From Bacillus renqingensis (GTDB lineage Bacteria; Bacillota; Bacilli; Bacillales; Cytobacillaceae), in the NCBI RefSeq assembly GCF_016464375.1, contig NZ_JADDIU010000001.1, positions 1 to 64,000 of the forward strand: a stretch of 64,000 bases of DNA, written 5' to 3'. The position numbers and the translations under genes are program-made. The notes under the pieces were generated by a model that ran no database searches, was not told where the DNA came from, and saw nothing but the letters and a program-made list of their open reading frames with translations. This document shows positions 17,669 to 26,745 of the stretch, piece by piece; the first letter of the stretch is position 1; the number at the start of each line of letters is the position of its first letter.

Positions 17669-18382
17669 CTATTTAATTTTTAGCGGATATAAATACTTTC
17701 CCGCCAACTTTATTAATTTATCTGCCGATTCGTCCTGATAGGCTGCGATGAAACAAGTTGCAGGCCCCGATGATTTCAATAGATCTACATCCGTTACAAT
17801 CATTTCCCTTGTAAACTCTACATCAGGAAACATTTGCTGAAGCTCATAATAGATCCCCTTGGAGCCGACTGGCCAAGTCATTACACCATTCAACCAACTG
17901 ATTTCTTGAAAAATAGTCAAGGGAACAACCTGCCCCTCTTGGTCAATCACCTCATTGCCAACTAAAGGCAGCCCAATGACAGCCAAGTTCAAGCCATCCA
18001 TGTAGGGAATTTCAGTTTTTTTATCAGCCGGTTTTTTACCAATCACCAATAATCCAATGGCTGATTGCAGTAATTGAAAATTGCTTTCCGTACTGCCGGT
18101 AATGGATACATCCGTTAGTCCAAGCTCAAGCAAGCCTTTCTGTATCCCTTTGGCAAGCTCGTCCCAAGGCTCATTCCCACAAAAGTTGTGGAGAACAACA
18201 GCAATAGGACGAGCACCTGCCGCAATACACTCCATTGCTGCTACACGAAATGAATAATAGGCAACAGTTTCGTACGGAACTGGTACATCATCAAGCTCTT
18301 TCATCCCAACAGCACCGCTATTATCACTGGTAATAACCAGAGAAGTCTCACCGGCAAAAGGGATAGTCAATACATTCCTCAT
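17669..18382 (-). CDS. cblS: Alpha-ribazole kinase CblS (AIR-synthase-like)
   Basis: 237 residues of the PurM/AIR-synthase-like fold, with the early TSDNSGAVGMKELDDVPVPYE segment and a central glycine-rich GSTESNFQLLQSAIGL. In Geobacillus and Listeria, such proteins in B12 salvage gene sets phosphorylate alpha-ribazole to alpha-ribazole-5-phosphate for lower-ligand attachment by CobS. Here it is the last gene of the cobalamin salvage cluster, 102 bp after the PduO-type gene. The transporter CblT is not in the window. Family fold is clear; the exact function rests on context. Confidence 0.72.
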   Translation of the reverse strand: MRNVLTIPFAGETSLVITSDNSGAVGMKELDDVPVPYETVAYYSFRVAAMECIAAGARPIAVVLHNFCGNEPWDELAKGIQKGLLELGLTDVSITGSTESNFQLLQSAIGLLVIGKKPADKKTEIPYMDGLNLAVIGLPLVGNEVIDQEGQVVPLTIFQEISWLNGVMTWPVGSKGIYYELQQMFPDVEFTREMIVTDVDLLKSSGPATCFIAAYQDESADKLIKLAGKYLYPLKIK

Positions 18383-18484
18383 CGTTTTTCTGCTCCCACA
18401 GAAAAACTGTGCATCTTGATTGCGGCTCCAACTACGGATAATGCCGTAAACATGGCTAACCAGCTTATAAATTTGCCGTTTAAC

Positions 18485-19069
18485 TTACTTTTCATCCTTA
18501 CGCTTCCCATCTCGAAACACCTTCGCACTTCGGGCATATTCAACATCCCTTACATTTAAGCGGCAGTTGATCACCCTTGCCAAGGCAAAGAAATAGTCTG
18601 ACAGACGGTTTAAATACTGCAACGCTAGTTCAGGAGTTTTGGGGTCAGCCTTTCGTAAAGTCACCACTAACCTTTCTGCCCTTCTTGTAACCGTTCTCGC
18701 GATATGAATCGACGCCGCCGGCTTCGTCCCCCCCGGGAGAATAAACCGTTCTAATTGTGGTGCTTCCTTTATATACTCATCAATTTTCGTTTCTAAATAG
18801 TCAATGGATTCTTGTTGCAGCTTTGACGGTCGCTTTTCCGTAACATTTGCCAGATCACCGCCGCAGTCGAATAATTCATGCTGAATTTTTTCAAGATCAT
18901 CAAGTACATCCTTGAAAATTCCCGAATCCAGTTCGGTTATCGCCTGACCCACAAAGCAGTTTACCTCGTCTACTGTACCATAAGCCTCTACACGGATATC
19001 ATCTTTATCCACTCTGCCGCCAATGATACTCGTTTGTCCTTTGTCCCCTGTTCTTGTGTAGATTCGCAT
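18485..19069 (-). CDS. pduO: Cob(I)alamin adenosyltransferase, PduO type
   Basis: 194 residues. It has the N-terminal ATP-binding motif YTRTGDKGQTSIIGG, then VEAYGTVDEVNCFVG, and FILPGG with TVTRRAERLVVTL in the helical bundle, all characteristic of the PduO/MMAB family. It transfers the 5-prime-deoxyadenosyl group of ATP to cob(I)alamin or cobinamide. The later CobU, CbiB and CobS steps prefer adenosylated corrinoids, so its place in this operon is logical. Its start abuts the stop of the CobU-like gene. Confidence 0.92.
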   Translation of the reverse strand: MRIYTRTGDKGQTSIIGGRVDKDDIRVEAYGTVDEVNCFVGQAITELDSGIFKDVLDDLEKIQHELFDCGGDLANVTEKRPSKLQQESIDYLETKIDEYIKEAPQLERFILPGGTKPAASIHIARTVTRRAERLVVTLRKADPKTPELALQYLNRLSDYFFALARVINCRLNVRDVEYARSAKVFRDGKRKDEK

Positions 19070-19509
19070 TACATATCTCCTCCTGGTTTAAGTGTTTGAT
19101 CGATGCCATACCAAATAAGGTCCACTTTTTCCGCCTTTGCAGCTAAGTCTTGGAATGCCCAGCCGGTCACATCCCGCCAAAGGCGGTTATCTTTTTCCAT
19201 TGGAACGATTCCTTTTGTGATATCCGTCCCGATCACAACCAACTGGCGCTTGGTGTTCGCCTTTTCCCAATCCCCCCAAGCTTCTAAATGGTGCTTCCAA
19301 ATTTCCCGGGATTGGTTCGCATCATTTTGGTCTGATAATTCCTTTAACCAAATTTCAATCCCTTCCAACACAAGCAAATTTTTGTCTATGTCATTTAATA
19401 GGGAAGGCATCGGCACATTTTCATAGGCTGACAGCCAGCAGGCATCAGGATATGTTTTCTTTACCCATGCCCTTTTACCGTTAAAGGCACCTCCTGTAAC
19501 AAAATGCAT
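19069..19509 (-). CDS. Degenerate CobU-like P-loop protein (second paralogue)
   Basis: 146 residues, shorter than CobU (190 here). It retains an N-terminal loop GGAFNGKRAW in the place of Cob[11 protein letters not shown], with Arg after Lys instead of Ser/Thr. It also keeps a C-terminal segment with the CobU pattern: GIVPMEKDNRLWRDVTGWAFQDLAAKAEKVDLIWYGI. The central nucleotide-binding and His-containing segments are diverged or missing. It overlaps the cobC gene and has GGAGAGGTGA before its ATG, so it is translated from its own site. Retained beside a normal cobU, it may have a different role in salvage or be decaying. Confidence 0.7.
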   Translation of the reverse strand: MHFVTGGAFNGKRAWVKKTYPDACWLSAYENVPMPSLLNDIDKNLLVLEGIEIWLKELSDQNDANQSREIWKHHLEAWGDWEKANTKRQLVVIGTDITKGIVPMEKDNRLWRDVTGWAFQDLAAKAEKVDLIWYGIDQTLKPGGDM

Positions 19510-20072
19510 CGTTCACCTCTCCTTAATGCATCATTTGTAAAAATAAGTTCGAACCCGGTATGATGAGGGATATGCCAGCACCAAAAATCCTTTGACTCTG
19601 GAGCATAGGCAGTTAAGATAGATCGAATAACCCCGGCATGGGTGATGACAGCACACCGCTGAATATTACTGGTGGAAATTTGATACACAATCTTTTTCCA
19701 ACCTGCTTCAACTCTATTCAAAAACGCTGGAAAAGATTCACCATTTGGCGGGCTGTATTGAAAAGGATTTATCAGCCATTGTCGATAATGCACATCATCC
19801 TTTAAATCTTCATATGTTTTTCCCTCCCATCCGCCAAAATCCATTTCTCTTAATTCTTTTAACAAGATGGACCGGGCATTTGGAAATAAACGTTTTGCCG
19901 TCGTGACACACCTCTTTAAATCGCTGGAAAAATAACGATCATATTCCTGCAGCACCGGCAAAGCCATCGACTCCGGACATAACGGTGAATCATTCCAGCC
20001 CAAATAGGCCTTTCGTTTATTTTCTTCTGTTAGGCCATGACGATATAATGCAATAACCACACGGTCATCCAT
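19461..20072 (-). CDS. cobC: Histidine phosphatase family, probable alpha-ribazole phosphatase
   Basis: 203 residues with the phosphohistidine motif RHGLTEENK at about 11-19, RCVTTAKRLF, MDFGGWEGKTYEDL and the second catalytic His region ITHAGVIRSIL. In cobalamin operons such proteins dephosphorylate alpha-ribazole phosphate or adenosylcobalamin 5-prime-phosphate. It overlaps cobS upstream by about 40 bp and the second CobU-like gene downstream by 49 bp. Phosphoglycerate-mutase-like proteins are hard to tell apart, so the call depends on context. Confidence 0.8.
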   Translation of the reverse strand: MDDRVVIALYRHGLTEENKRKAYLGWNDSPLCPESMALPVLQEYDRYFSSDLKRCVTTAKRLFPNARSILLKELREMDFGGWEGKTYEDLKDDVHYRQWLINPFQYSPPNGESFPAFLNRVEAGWKKIVYQISTSNIQRCAVITHAGVIRSILTAYAPESKDFWCWHIPHHTGFELIFTNDALRRGERCILLQEVPLTVKGHG

Positions 20073-20797
20073 AGAATCAACTCCGTCCCTTCCACTGTCG
20101 CACCTAACACATCACCGGTAATTCCACCAAACCATTTCAATACTTTTCTCTGGGCTAAGAAATAACAGCATACTGCAGCAGTTAACAAAATTCCCGTAAT
20201 TGGAAAAAGGATGACACTAACTAATAAATAAGCCGGATAAATCCATAGGACTTTTAATGATCCAGCATTTTGAAACATAAAGCCCAAGCCTTCCCGCTTC
20301 GCTGATCTAACCGACAGCAGTAATACTCCCATTACCATTTTGCTAAAAAGAGGAATAACCGAGATTAAAATAAAGGATACCAAATGAGCATTTGAAGTAA
20401 TTTCATAGATAAACAGAAACCGGCTGCTTAATAAAACGATAATAGAGATGACACCAAAAGCCCCTGTCCTCGGATCCTTCATTATCTCCAGTCTTTTTTC
20501 GGGATCCTGATAGGAAAAATAAGCGTCACTTGCATCCATCCAGCCATCGAGATGAATTCCACCAGTGAATACAATTGTTAGTAACCAGAGCAAAAAAGCA
20601 ACAGCTACATGGGAAAATGGTGTATATTCTAGCAGGGTATATAAAAAAAGGGAATACACCATCCCCTGAAGTAATCCCAGCAATGGAAAAGCTTGAATGG
20701 TCCGTTTAAGATGTTCCTGATCCATCGGATACTGTTTTTTGATCGGAACTGCAGTAAAAAATTGAAGTCCAATCAAAAAACCTCTAATAAATTTCAT
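20030..20797 (-). CDS. cobS: Adenosylcobinamide-GDP ribazoletransferase (cobalamin synthase)
   Basis: 255-residue polytopic membrane enzyme that joins AdoCbi-GDP and alpha-ribazole(-5-phosphate). [14 protein letters not shown] at about 60-75 is the family motif with metal-binding Asp residues, and about six hydrophobic segments follow. The frame opens at 20842, but [18 protein letters not shown] from the ATG at 20797 is the typical N-terminus. That ATG overlaps the cobQ stop by 4 bp. Confidence 0.92.
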   Translation of the reverse strand: MKFIRGFLIGLQFFTAVPIKKQYPMDQEHLKRTIQAFPLLGLLQGMVYSLFLYTLLEYTPFSHVAVAFLLWLLTIVFTGGIHLDGWMDASDAYFSYQDPEKRLEIMKDPRTGAFGVISIIVLLSSRFLFIYEITSNAHLVSFILISVIPLFSKMVMGVLLLSVRSAKREGLGFMFQNAGSLKVLWIYPAYLLVSVILFPITGILLTAAVCCYFLAQRKVLKWFGGITGDVLGATVEGTELILWMTVWLLHYIVMA

Positions 20798-21651
20798 CCC
20801 TTTTTGCCCCAATGATGAATGATATCCTTTAATAACTCCCATTTTAGCAGGCTTTTCAGCTGCACGGCGATCTCATCTAATCTCTTATCTCTAGCCTCTT
20901 TATCTCCAGTTATTGCTGAAGGAAGCTGGCTGGAAAGCGCGTCCTCGACGTCAATCATATGATTCTCAACAAATGGCACCACACCAAGAACCGGGATGCC
21001 TGTTTTTTTCTCAAGCCACGTGATTCCATCTTGAAACAACCTGACATCTCCGTGAAATTTATTAATAATCACACCGACAACTCGTTCTCGCTCCTTAGGT
21101 TCTAATAGTTCGAGAGTACCAACAATGCTGGCAAAAGCCCCGCCGCGATCGATAGCCGTTACAAGGACAACAGGAACATCTGCTAGTTCCGCCACCTTCA
21201 TATTAACAATCTCGCGGTCTCTCAAATTGATTTCGACCGGACTGCCCGCTCCTTCAATTACAATTGCTTCATAGTCCTTTTCTAACATGGCAAGTGAAGT
21301 TTTAATGACTGTTATTGCCCTCTCATAAAAGCCCTCCCGGTATCCGTTCCCGGAAATCGTATCGATTGTACTACCCAAAAAGACCACCTCGGACTCCTGA
21401 TTAGGACGCGGCTTTAAGAGAATCGGATTCATCCATTCTGTCGCCTCTATTTTCGCAGCTTCTGCTTGGACTGCCTGTGCTACGCAAATCTCCTTGCCAT
21501 CTCGAGTGATGGTCGAATGATTGGACATATTCTGCGACTTAAATGGGGCAGCTTTGATCCCTTCATTGGCTAGAATGCGGCAAAGCACTGTCACGATAAA
21601 ACTTTTCCCAACATCAGATGCCGTTCCTTGAATCATGATTCCCTTCATCAT
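20794..21651 (-). CDS. cobQ: Cobyric acid synthase CobQ/CbiP lacking the glutaminase domain
   Basis: 285 residues, whereas CobQ/CbiP is usually about 490-510. The N-terminal dethiobiotin-synthetase-like ATPase half is intact: [53 protein letters not shown] and INKFHGD. After [17 protein letters not shown] the sequence passes directly to a segment resembling the extreme C-terminus of full-length proteins ([22 protein letters not shown]). The type-1 glutamine amidotransferase domain with its catalytic Cys is absent. The ORF is uninterrupted and coupled to cobU and cobS by 4-bp overlaps, so this is an in-frame internal loss. It could use free ammonia, be inactive, or have a changed role. Confidence 0.85.
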   Translation of the reverse strand: MMKGIMIQGTASDVGKSFIVTVLCRILANEGIKAAPFKSQNMSNHSTITRDGKEICVAQAVQAEAAKIEATEWMNPILLKPRPNQESEVVFLGSTIDTISGNGYREGFYERAITVIKTSLAMLEKDYEAIVIEGAGSPVEINLRDREIVNMKVAELADVPVVLVTAIDRGGAFASIVGTLELLEPKERERVVGVIINKFHGDVRLFQDGITWLEKKTGIPVLGVVPFVENHMIDVEDALSSQLPSAITGDKEARDKRLDEIAVQLKSLLKWELLKDIIHHWGKKG

Positions 21652-22220
21652 TTTGCCCCTTTCATTAAAATAGGAATACCGACCTCAATTAAAAATACCT
21701 TATCTGCTTCTTGGACTAATTGCTGATGAATTTGCCCCAGCAATTTTCCATACGTAAAAACAAGTTCATTGCCGGCTAACGGTTCATTTAATACTTCATT
21801 ACTTACCACGATCATCGTACTTGCTCGATTCTTGATTGCCATAATCCCTTTCATAATTTTTTCTTTTACTTTAGATAGGAAAGTTTCATCCCGGACATCT
21901 CCGCCGGAAAATAATTCATTGTTTAACAGTGTCGTAACACAATCCAATAGAATGATATCATGGTTGTTGACCGCCAAAGTAAGCTCTTCAATTTGAACAG
22001 ACTTCTCCATCGTTTTCCAGTGGTGTTTTCCCGTTTCCCGTTCCCGCCTATGTTTTTCAATTCGGGCGAACATCTCGCAATCTGATGGGACACCGGTAGC
22101 AAGATAGTTTAGCTGTCCCCTTGTTTTCATTGCGATTTCCGTAGCAAGTTTCTCCGCAAAGCGGCTTTTTCCGCTTCTTACTCCTCCAGTAACAAAGATT
22201 AATGATGGACTGTCCGCCAC
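21648..22220 (-). CDS. cobU: Adenosylcobinamide kinase / guanylyltransferase
   Basis: 190 residues with the P-loop [12 protein letters not shown] at about 12-23, [16 protein letters not shown] (including the guanylylated His region) at about 58-73, [14 protein letters not shown], and [29 protein letters not shown] near the C-terminus. It phosphorylates AdoCbi and transfers GMP to give AdoCbi-GDP. The start is GTG with GGAGGTG upstream. Confidence 0.92.
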   Translation of the reverse strand: MADSPSLIFVTGGVRSGKSRFAEKLATEIAMKTRGQLNYLATGVPSDCEMFARIEKHRRERETGKHHWKTMEKSVQIEELTLAVNNHDIILLDCVTTLLNNELFSGGDVRDETFLSKVKEKIMKGIMAIKNRASTMIVVSNEVLNEPLAGNELVFTYGKLLGQIHQQLVQEADKVFLIEVGIPILMKGAK

Positions 22221-23278
22221 TGGGCCAGCACCTCCATTAGCCTACTGTTTTCTTCCTCACTTTTAATGGCGAAGCGGAGCCATCTGCCATCCAAACCAGG
22301 GAAATTAAAGGTATGCCGCGGAACGATTCCCTCATTCAACAGAAATTTAAACAACATAAACGGTTCCCTTATCAATGGATCACGTAATAAATAAAAATTA
22401 ACTTTTGAAGGGGAAACGATAAATTGATGTCGATGGTAAAAATCAAACAGCCGTTTCCGTTCTTGATCGATAAAATCTCGGGTCCTGTGGACAAACGCTT
22501 CATCTGCTAAGCAAATCTCCCCAACTAACAGGGCTAATGTATTTACACTCCAATGGGGCTGCAATGGGCGAAGCTTTTCCAGAATATTTGCAGGTGCAGC
22601 TAAATACCCAAGGCGAATACCCGGAATGGCAAACATCTTTGTCATTGACCGAATTACAATTAGGTTTGAAAAGCGATGAATATACGAAATAAAGGATTGA
22701 TATTCTTGCAAAAAATCATAAAAAGCTTCATCCAAGATTACGATACAATTTTGTTTTTCACATTCCTCAATGATTGAAATCACTGCCTGGGCTGGAAACT
22801 GTATGCCTGTCGGATTGTTCGGATTGCACAAAAATAAAGCGTCAGCGGATGCGATTCTTGAACGAATATCGGTGAAATTTAATTCAAATTCGGAGTCTTT
22901 TAATTGATAATACAGAATCTCACAATGGTTGACACGGCAGGCGGTTTCATATTCAGAAAATGATGGCTGAACAATCAGGACCTTTTTCCTGGCAAGCATT
23001 CGCGCAACCAATGTGATCAGCTCTGCCCCGCCATTGCCAATCAATAGTGATTCAACCGGTATTTGCTCTTTTATTGCAATGATCTCCTTTAGCTTCATCG
23101 CAAAAGGGTCTGGATACACAGTAATTTCTTGAAAAAAATGATTCCAATTTTCCTTTACCGCATATGGCGGCCCGCATGGATTAATATTGGCACTAAAGTC
23201 AATAAACTTCTTGGGAAAGGCGATACCTAAAGTCTTATATAGATATTGCGGATTTGATCCATGTGATGGCCAGTTCAA
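22199..23278 (-). CDS. cobD: L-threonine-O-3-phosphate decarboxylase (CobD)
   Basis: PLP fold-type I enzyme of 359 residues, HisC-like. It has the start pattern HGSNPQYLYKTLGIAFPKKFIDFSANINPCGPP typical of CobD, LCNPNNPTG at about 150, DEAFYDF at about 185, and the PLP lysine in RSMTKMFAIPGIRLGY at about 215. It forms (R)-1-aminopropan-2-ol phosphate for CbiB. The TTG start has AGGAGG 8 nt upstream and overlaps cbiB. HisC itself is the alternative, but the operon argues for CobD. Confidence 0.88.
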   Translation of the reverse strand: MNWPSHGSNPQYLYKTLGIAFPKKFIDFSANINPCGPPYAVKENWNHFFQEITVYPDPFAMKLKEIIAIKEQIPVESLLIGNGGAELITLVARMLARKKVLIVQPSFSEYETACRVNHCEILYYQLKDSEFELNFTDIRSRIASADALFLCNPNNPTGIQFPAQAVISIIEECEKQNCIVILDEAFYDFLQEYQSFISYIHRFSNLIVIRSMTKMFAIPGIRLGYLAAPANILEKLRPLQPHWSVNTLALLVGEICLADEAFVHRTRDFIDQERKRLFDFYHRHQFIVSPSKVNFYLLRDPLIREPFMLFKFLLNEGIVPRHTFNFPGLDGRWLRFAIKSEEENSRLMEVLAQWRTVHH

Positions 23279-24218
23279 GGGCGATTCCTCCTATCCATGA
23301 AAATACCAAAAATAAAAACACTGTTTTAGTTAAAATAGCGTTTGCCCTGATAATATGATCTGCTTGAATTGGCATTAGAGGCTCACCCATCTTAGCCCTG
23401 TTTGATACCATTCCTTTATAATAGTTGACACCGCCGAGCTGAATCCCCAGAACAACTGCAACTGCTGCTTCCCCCCAGCCACTATTGGGACTTGGATGCT
23501 TTTTGGCATCACAAAACAAAATCATCCAGGCTTTGCGATCACTCATTCTTTTTGGTCGGTTACCTAGCAGCATAACCAAACCCGTTAACCGGCTGGGAAT
23601 CCAATTCATCACATCATCCCATTTGGCAGAGGCCCAGCCAAACTCTTTATACTTATCATTCAAATGCCCGACCATGGAGTCACACGTATTAGCTGCCCGG
23701 TAAACCATTGCTAAGGGGGCACCGCCAATGAACGCCCAAAATAAAGGGGCCGTTACCCCGTCACATGTATTTTCGGCAACCGTCTCAATTGCCCCCCTTG
23801 CAATTTCTGCTTCACTCAGGTTCTCGGTATCCCTCCCCACAATATAGGAGAGTTTCCTTCTGGCTTCCGGCAGATTACCTGTTTTTAACGGCTGGTAAAC
23901 CTCAATAGCTGCATCTTTTAGACTTTTTTGAGCGATAGTGGCGGCAATGATGATGCCTTCCACTATAATCCCGGCCGTTGGATGGATCTTATATGCTATA
24001 AAAATGATGACAGAGACAACAGCCAATACACTGAATAAGACCAAAAGGAGCAGCAAAACCCCCTTTAATTTCTTATACCGTCCATTGTTCCATCGCTTTT
24101 CAAAAAAGGAAATCACAGAGCCAATCCAGCGTACAGGGTGCGGCCAATTAGGAGGGTCACCTATCATAAGATCAATAAAATAAGCAATCGTTATCGAGAT
24201 TAAATGGTAACCAATCAC
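23235..24218 (-). CDS. cbiB: Adenosylcobinamide-phosphate synthase CbiB
   Basis: Polytopic membrane protein of 327 residues that attaches aminopropanol (phosphate) to adenosylcobyric acid. Motifs are IDLMIGDPPNWPHPVRWIG at the start, GAIETVAENTCDGVTAPLFW, RAANTCDSMVGH and NSGWGEAAVAVVLGIQLGG. The frame extends upstream to 24263, but GTG at 24218 has GAGG 7 nt before it and overlaps the btuD-cbiZ stop as GTGA. I therefore prefer that start. Confidence 0.92.
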   Translation of the reverse strand: MIGYHLISITIAYFIDLMIGDPPNWPHPVRWIGSVISFFEKRWNNGRYKKLKGVLLLLLVLFSVLAVVSVIIFIAYKIHPTAGIIVEGIIIAATIAQKSLKDAAIEVYQPLKTGNLPEARRKLSYIVGRDTENLSEAEIARGAIETVAENTCDGVTAPLFWAFIGGAPLAMVYRAANTCDSMVGHLNDKYKEFGWASAKWDDVMNWIPSRLTGLVMLLGNRPKRMSDRKAWMILFCDAKKHPSPNSGWGEAAVAVVLGIQLGGVNYYKGMVSNRAKMGEPLMPIQADHIIRANAILTKTVFLFLVFSWIGGIALELAITWIKSAISI

Positions 24219-25681
24219 GATGATTTCCTCTTTCGCGATTTTTGAATCGCTTCTATTGTACATTGATAAACGGCTTTACTAATTAATTTCCCTAATGGGG
24301 TAATGGTTCCCGCATAATCCAATTCCCTTCCTGTTTGCGTGGCAGCGATCAAGATACTATCCGTCGAAGTTCCAGTAGCCATTGTTCCTGTCACTTGATC
24401 GATCACCTTCAGCTCGTTGACTGCCTTCACCTTCGCTTCCGTTGCCGTCATTATACTCTGAATAAACGCCTCCTCACTGAGCTCACCATTGACAAAAATC
24501 CACGTATTAATGGTGCCTGGCACCATTCCCAGTGTGTGCAGCTCACTTTTGGAGGCATCAACAGCATTGCCAACTCCAGCTGTAACAACGGCAAAGACCG
24601 AGAATCCATCTGCTTTGTATAAATCATATACGACATCTTCAAGGATTACTGCAGTCATCATTCCTACTGTTTCTGAAGGTTCGAATCCGTTTGTTAGTAA
24701 AAACGCAGCCATTTCGGAGCGGTGGTTGCTGCAGTCATAGTCTTTATGAACATGGCGGTTCACAAATGTGTGCTGCCAGCCCGTTCCAGCCCCTATCACA
24801 CCCGAAGACATCGTCCTTAAAGGGATAGGCGACTTTAAACAGATGAATTCAGCTGATTGATGGAGCATTGATTCATTTATTTCGATCGAAGGAACAGTCC
24901 TATTCATCTCTGGAAGCAGCACCATTTGCGGGGCGGCTACCTTTGGATGCGGGTGTTTCTGGATATTTGTTTTATAGACAGCGCGAATGGTTTCTTCCCT
25001 TAACACTTCATTCGGAATATGATTGATCTTGATGATTCCTTTCTCAAGCAGCAGCAAGCGGTCGCAATAAAGTCCAGCCAGGTTCAAATCGTGAAAAATG
25101 GAAATAACGGTTAATCCGTTTTGCGTTGTCCATTGTTTTAGAAGGTCCAGCAATTCCTTTTGATACGATAAATCCAGATGGTTTGTTGGTTCATCCAGCA
25201 AGAGGATTTCCGGTTCCTGTGCCAATGCCTGGGCAAGAAATACCCGCTGCTTCTCACCGCCTGATAATTCCTGAATATTTTTATCCTGAAAAGAGGATAC
25301 TCCAATTTGCTTCATAACTCTTTGAACAACTGTCTCATCAGCTTGACTCCAAGTCTGGAATAACCCTTTTTGATGGGCATACCTTCCCAGTGATACCGTC
25401 TCCTTCACCGTATAGGAAAAGGCCCCAGTGGAATGCTGCGAGAGAACGGCTACCTTTTGCGCAAGCTGCTTAGGGCTGTATGATTTCAGCCTATTCCCGC
25501 CGATATAAATCTCTCCTTGCTGAATTGGCAGGATTCCACTTAGCATTTTTAACAGCGTTGTTTTACCGCTGCCATTTGGTCCAAGGATGCCAAACAATTC
25601 TCCTTTTTTGACTTCAAATGAAACATCTTTTACGACTGCTTCACCTGAATACCCACCAGATACATGTTGAACACTCAGCAT
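24215..25681 (-). CDS. btuD: Fusion of B12 ABC ATPase (BtuD) and adenosylcobinamide amidohydrolase (CbiZ)
   Basis: 488 residues. Residues 1-255 are an ABC ATPase: Walker A GPNGSGKTT, signature LSGGEKQR, Walker B ILLLDEPTNHLD, switch His in SIFHDLNL. Residues about 270-488 are a CbiZ domain: GVIGAGTGWQHTFVNRHVHKDYDCSNH, AVVTAGVGNAVDAS, and MATGTSTDSILIAATQTG. CbiZ cleaves the aminopropanol arm of adenosylcobinamide to give adenosylcobyric acid, which re-enters through CbiB. The fusion couples import to remodelling of incoming incomplete corrinoids. Confidence 0.92.
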   Translation of the reverse strand: MLSVQHVSGGYSGEAVVKDVSFEVKKGELFGILGPNGSGKTTLLKMLSGILPIQQGEIYIGGNRLKSYSPKQLAQKVAVLSQHSTGAFSYTVKETVSLGRYAHQKGLFQTWSQADETVVQRVMKQIGVSSFQDKNIQELSGGEKQRVFLAQALAQEPEILLLDEPTNHLDLSYQKELLDLLKQWTTQNGLTVISIFHDLNLAGLYCDRLLLLEKGIIKINHIPNEVLREETIRAVYKTNIQKHPHPKVAAPQMVLLPEMNRTVPSIEINESMLHQSAEFICLKSPIPLRTMSSGVIGAGTGWQHTFVNRHVHKDYDCSNHRSEMAAFLLTNGFEPSETVGMMTAVILEDVVYDLYKADGFSVFAVVTAGVGNAVDASKSELHTLGMVPGTINTWIFVNGELSEEAFIQSIMTATEAKVKAVNELKVIDQVTGTMATGTSTDSILIAATQTGRELDYAGTITPLGKLISKAVYQCTIEAIQKSRKRKSS

Positions 25682-25683
25682 CC

Positions 25684-26745
25684 TTATCCACTTCTTTCCA
25701 TTCTTTTTCTTTGAAGTAAAATGGCTGCAAATACCGGGGCACCAATCAAGGCTGTGATGACCCCAATCGGAAGTTCAGTAGGCGAAATAATCATCCTTGA
25801 AATTAAATCAGCCAAAATTAAAAACCCGCTGCCAGTCACTATTGACAATGGAAGCAAATGCTTATGATCAGGACCCCAGACAATTCTGACCAAATGTGGG
25901 ATGACCAGACCGACAAAGCCAATGGTTCCTGACACGGCAACTGCTGCTCCGGTTAAAATGGATCCAGCTGTCAAGACAATCAGCTTTCGCTTTTGTACAT
26001 TTACCCCTAAATGATGGGCCCGTTCTTCCCCAAACGACATAGCATTTAATTCCTTTGCGTTGAAAAGTAAGATCCCTGAGCCAACGATAAAGAATGGCAG
26101 AATAATCTTAATGTAATCCCAGCCGCGCATCGAGACACTTCCAAGCAGCCAGCCAATAATCTGCCGCAGTTCATCCCCAGTTAAGGCAATCATAAGTGAA
26201 ATCAATGCTCCTAAAAAGGAACTAAAAATAATCCCTGTTAAAATAATGGTTTCCACCCGCATCGAGCGTTCGATTTTTCGGGCAAAAGTAAGTACACAAA
26301 AGATTGTAATCAAGGAAAACAGGATACTCAATAATGGCAGAGTAAAAAAGCCGATAATTGGAATGGATATCTTGAAAAATAGGGTAATGACTGCACCAAC
26401 CGATGCACCAGAGGATACACCTAATGTATATGGATCGGCCAGCGGGTTTCGTAACAGCCCTTGAAAGGCCGCCCCTGCAATTGCGAGGGACGCCCCAACA
26501 AGACCTGATAAAATCACTCTTGGCAAACGAATATTCAAAACAATACTAGTGTACATTGGTTCAATATCTGTAAGGGAAATAATACCAAATACTTTAGAAG
26601 CAATAATTTTTAAAATGATAGGAACTGGAACTGAGACAGTTCCAATCGAGATTCCCAATATAATGGAAATAATCAAGAAAATCCCTGTAATGATATAGGC
26701 TGCAAACTTATTATTTAAAAACTTCAGGATAGATGGCCTTGGCAA
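25684..26745 (-). CDS. btuC: B12/corrinoid ABC transporter permease BtuC
   Basis: FecCD-family permease of 353 residues with about ten membrane helices. It has the signatures RLPRVILSGLVGASLAIAGAAFQGLLRNPLADPYTLGVSSGAS and GTIGFVGLVIPHLVR. A TTG start follows AAGGAG and GAGG, overlapping the end of btuF by 35 bp. Siderophore permeases share the fold; specificity is assigned from the B12 riboswitch and the downstream salvage genes. Confidence 0.9.
   Translation of the reverse strand: MPRPSILKFLNNKFAAYIITGIFLIISIILGISIGTVSVPVPIILKIIASKVFGIISLTDIEPMYTSIVLNIRLPRVILSGLVGASLAIAGAAFQGLLRNPLADPYTLGVSSGASVGAVITLFFKISIPIIGFFTLPLLSILFSLITIFCVLTFARKIERSMRVETIILTGIIFSSFLGALISLMIALTGDELRQIIGWLLGSVSMRGWDYIKIILPFFIVGSGILLFNAKELNAMSFGEERAHHLGVNVQKRKLIVLTAGSILTGAAVAVSGTIGFVGLVIPHLVRIVWGPDHKHLLPLSIVTGSGFLILADLISRMIISPTELPIGVITALIGAPVFAAILLQRKRMERSG

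Noticed and set aside
20794..21651. Frameshift or assembly split of CobQ
   Set aside because: The ORF is continuous and both junctions overlap neighbours by 4 bp; no glutaminase motif appears in other frames nearby.
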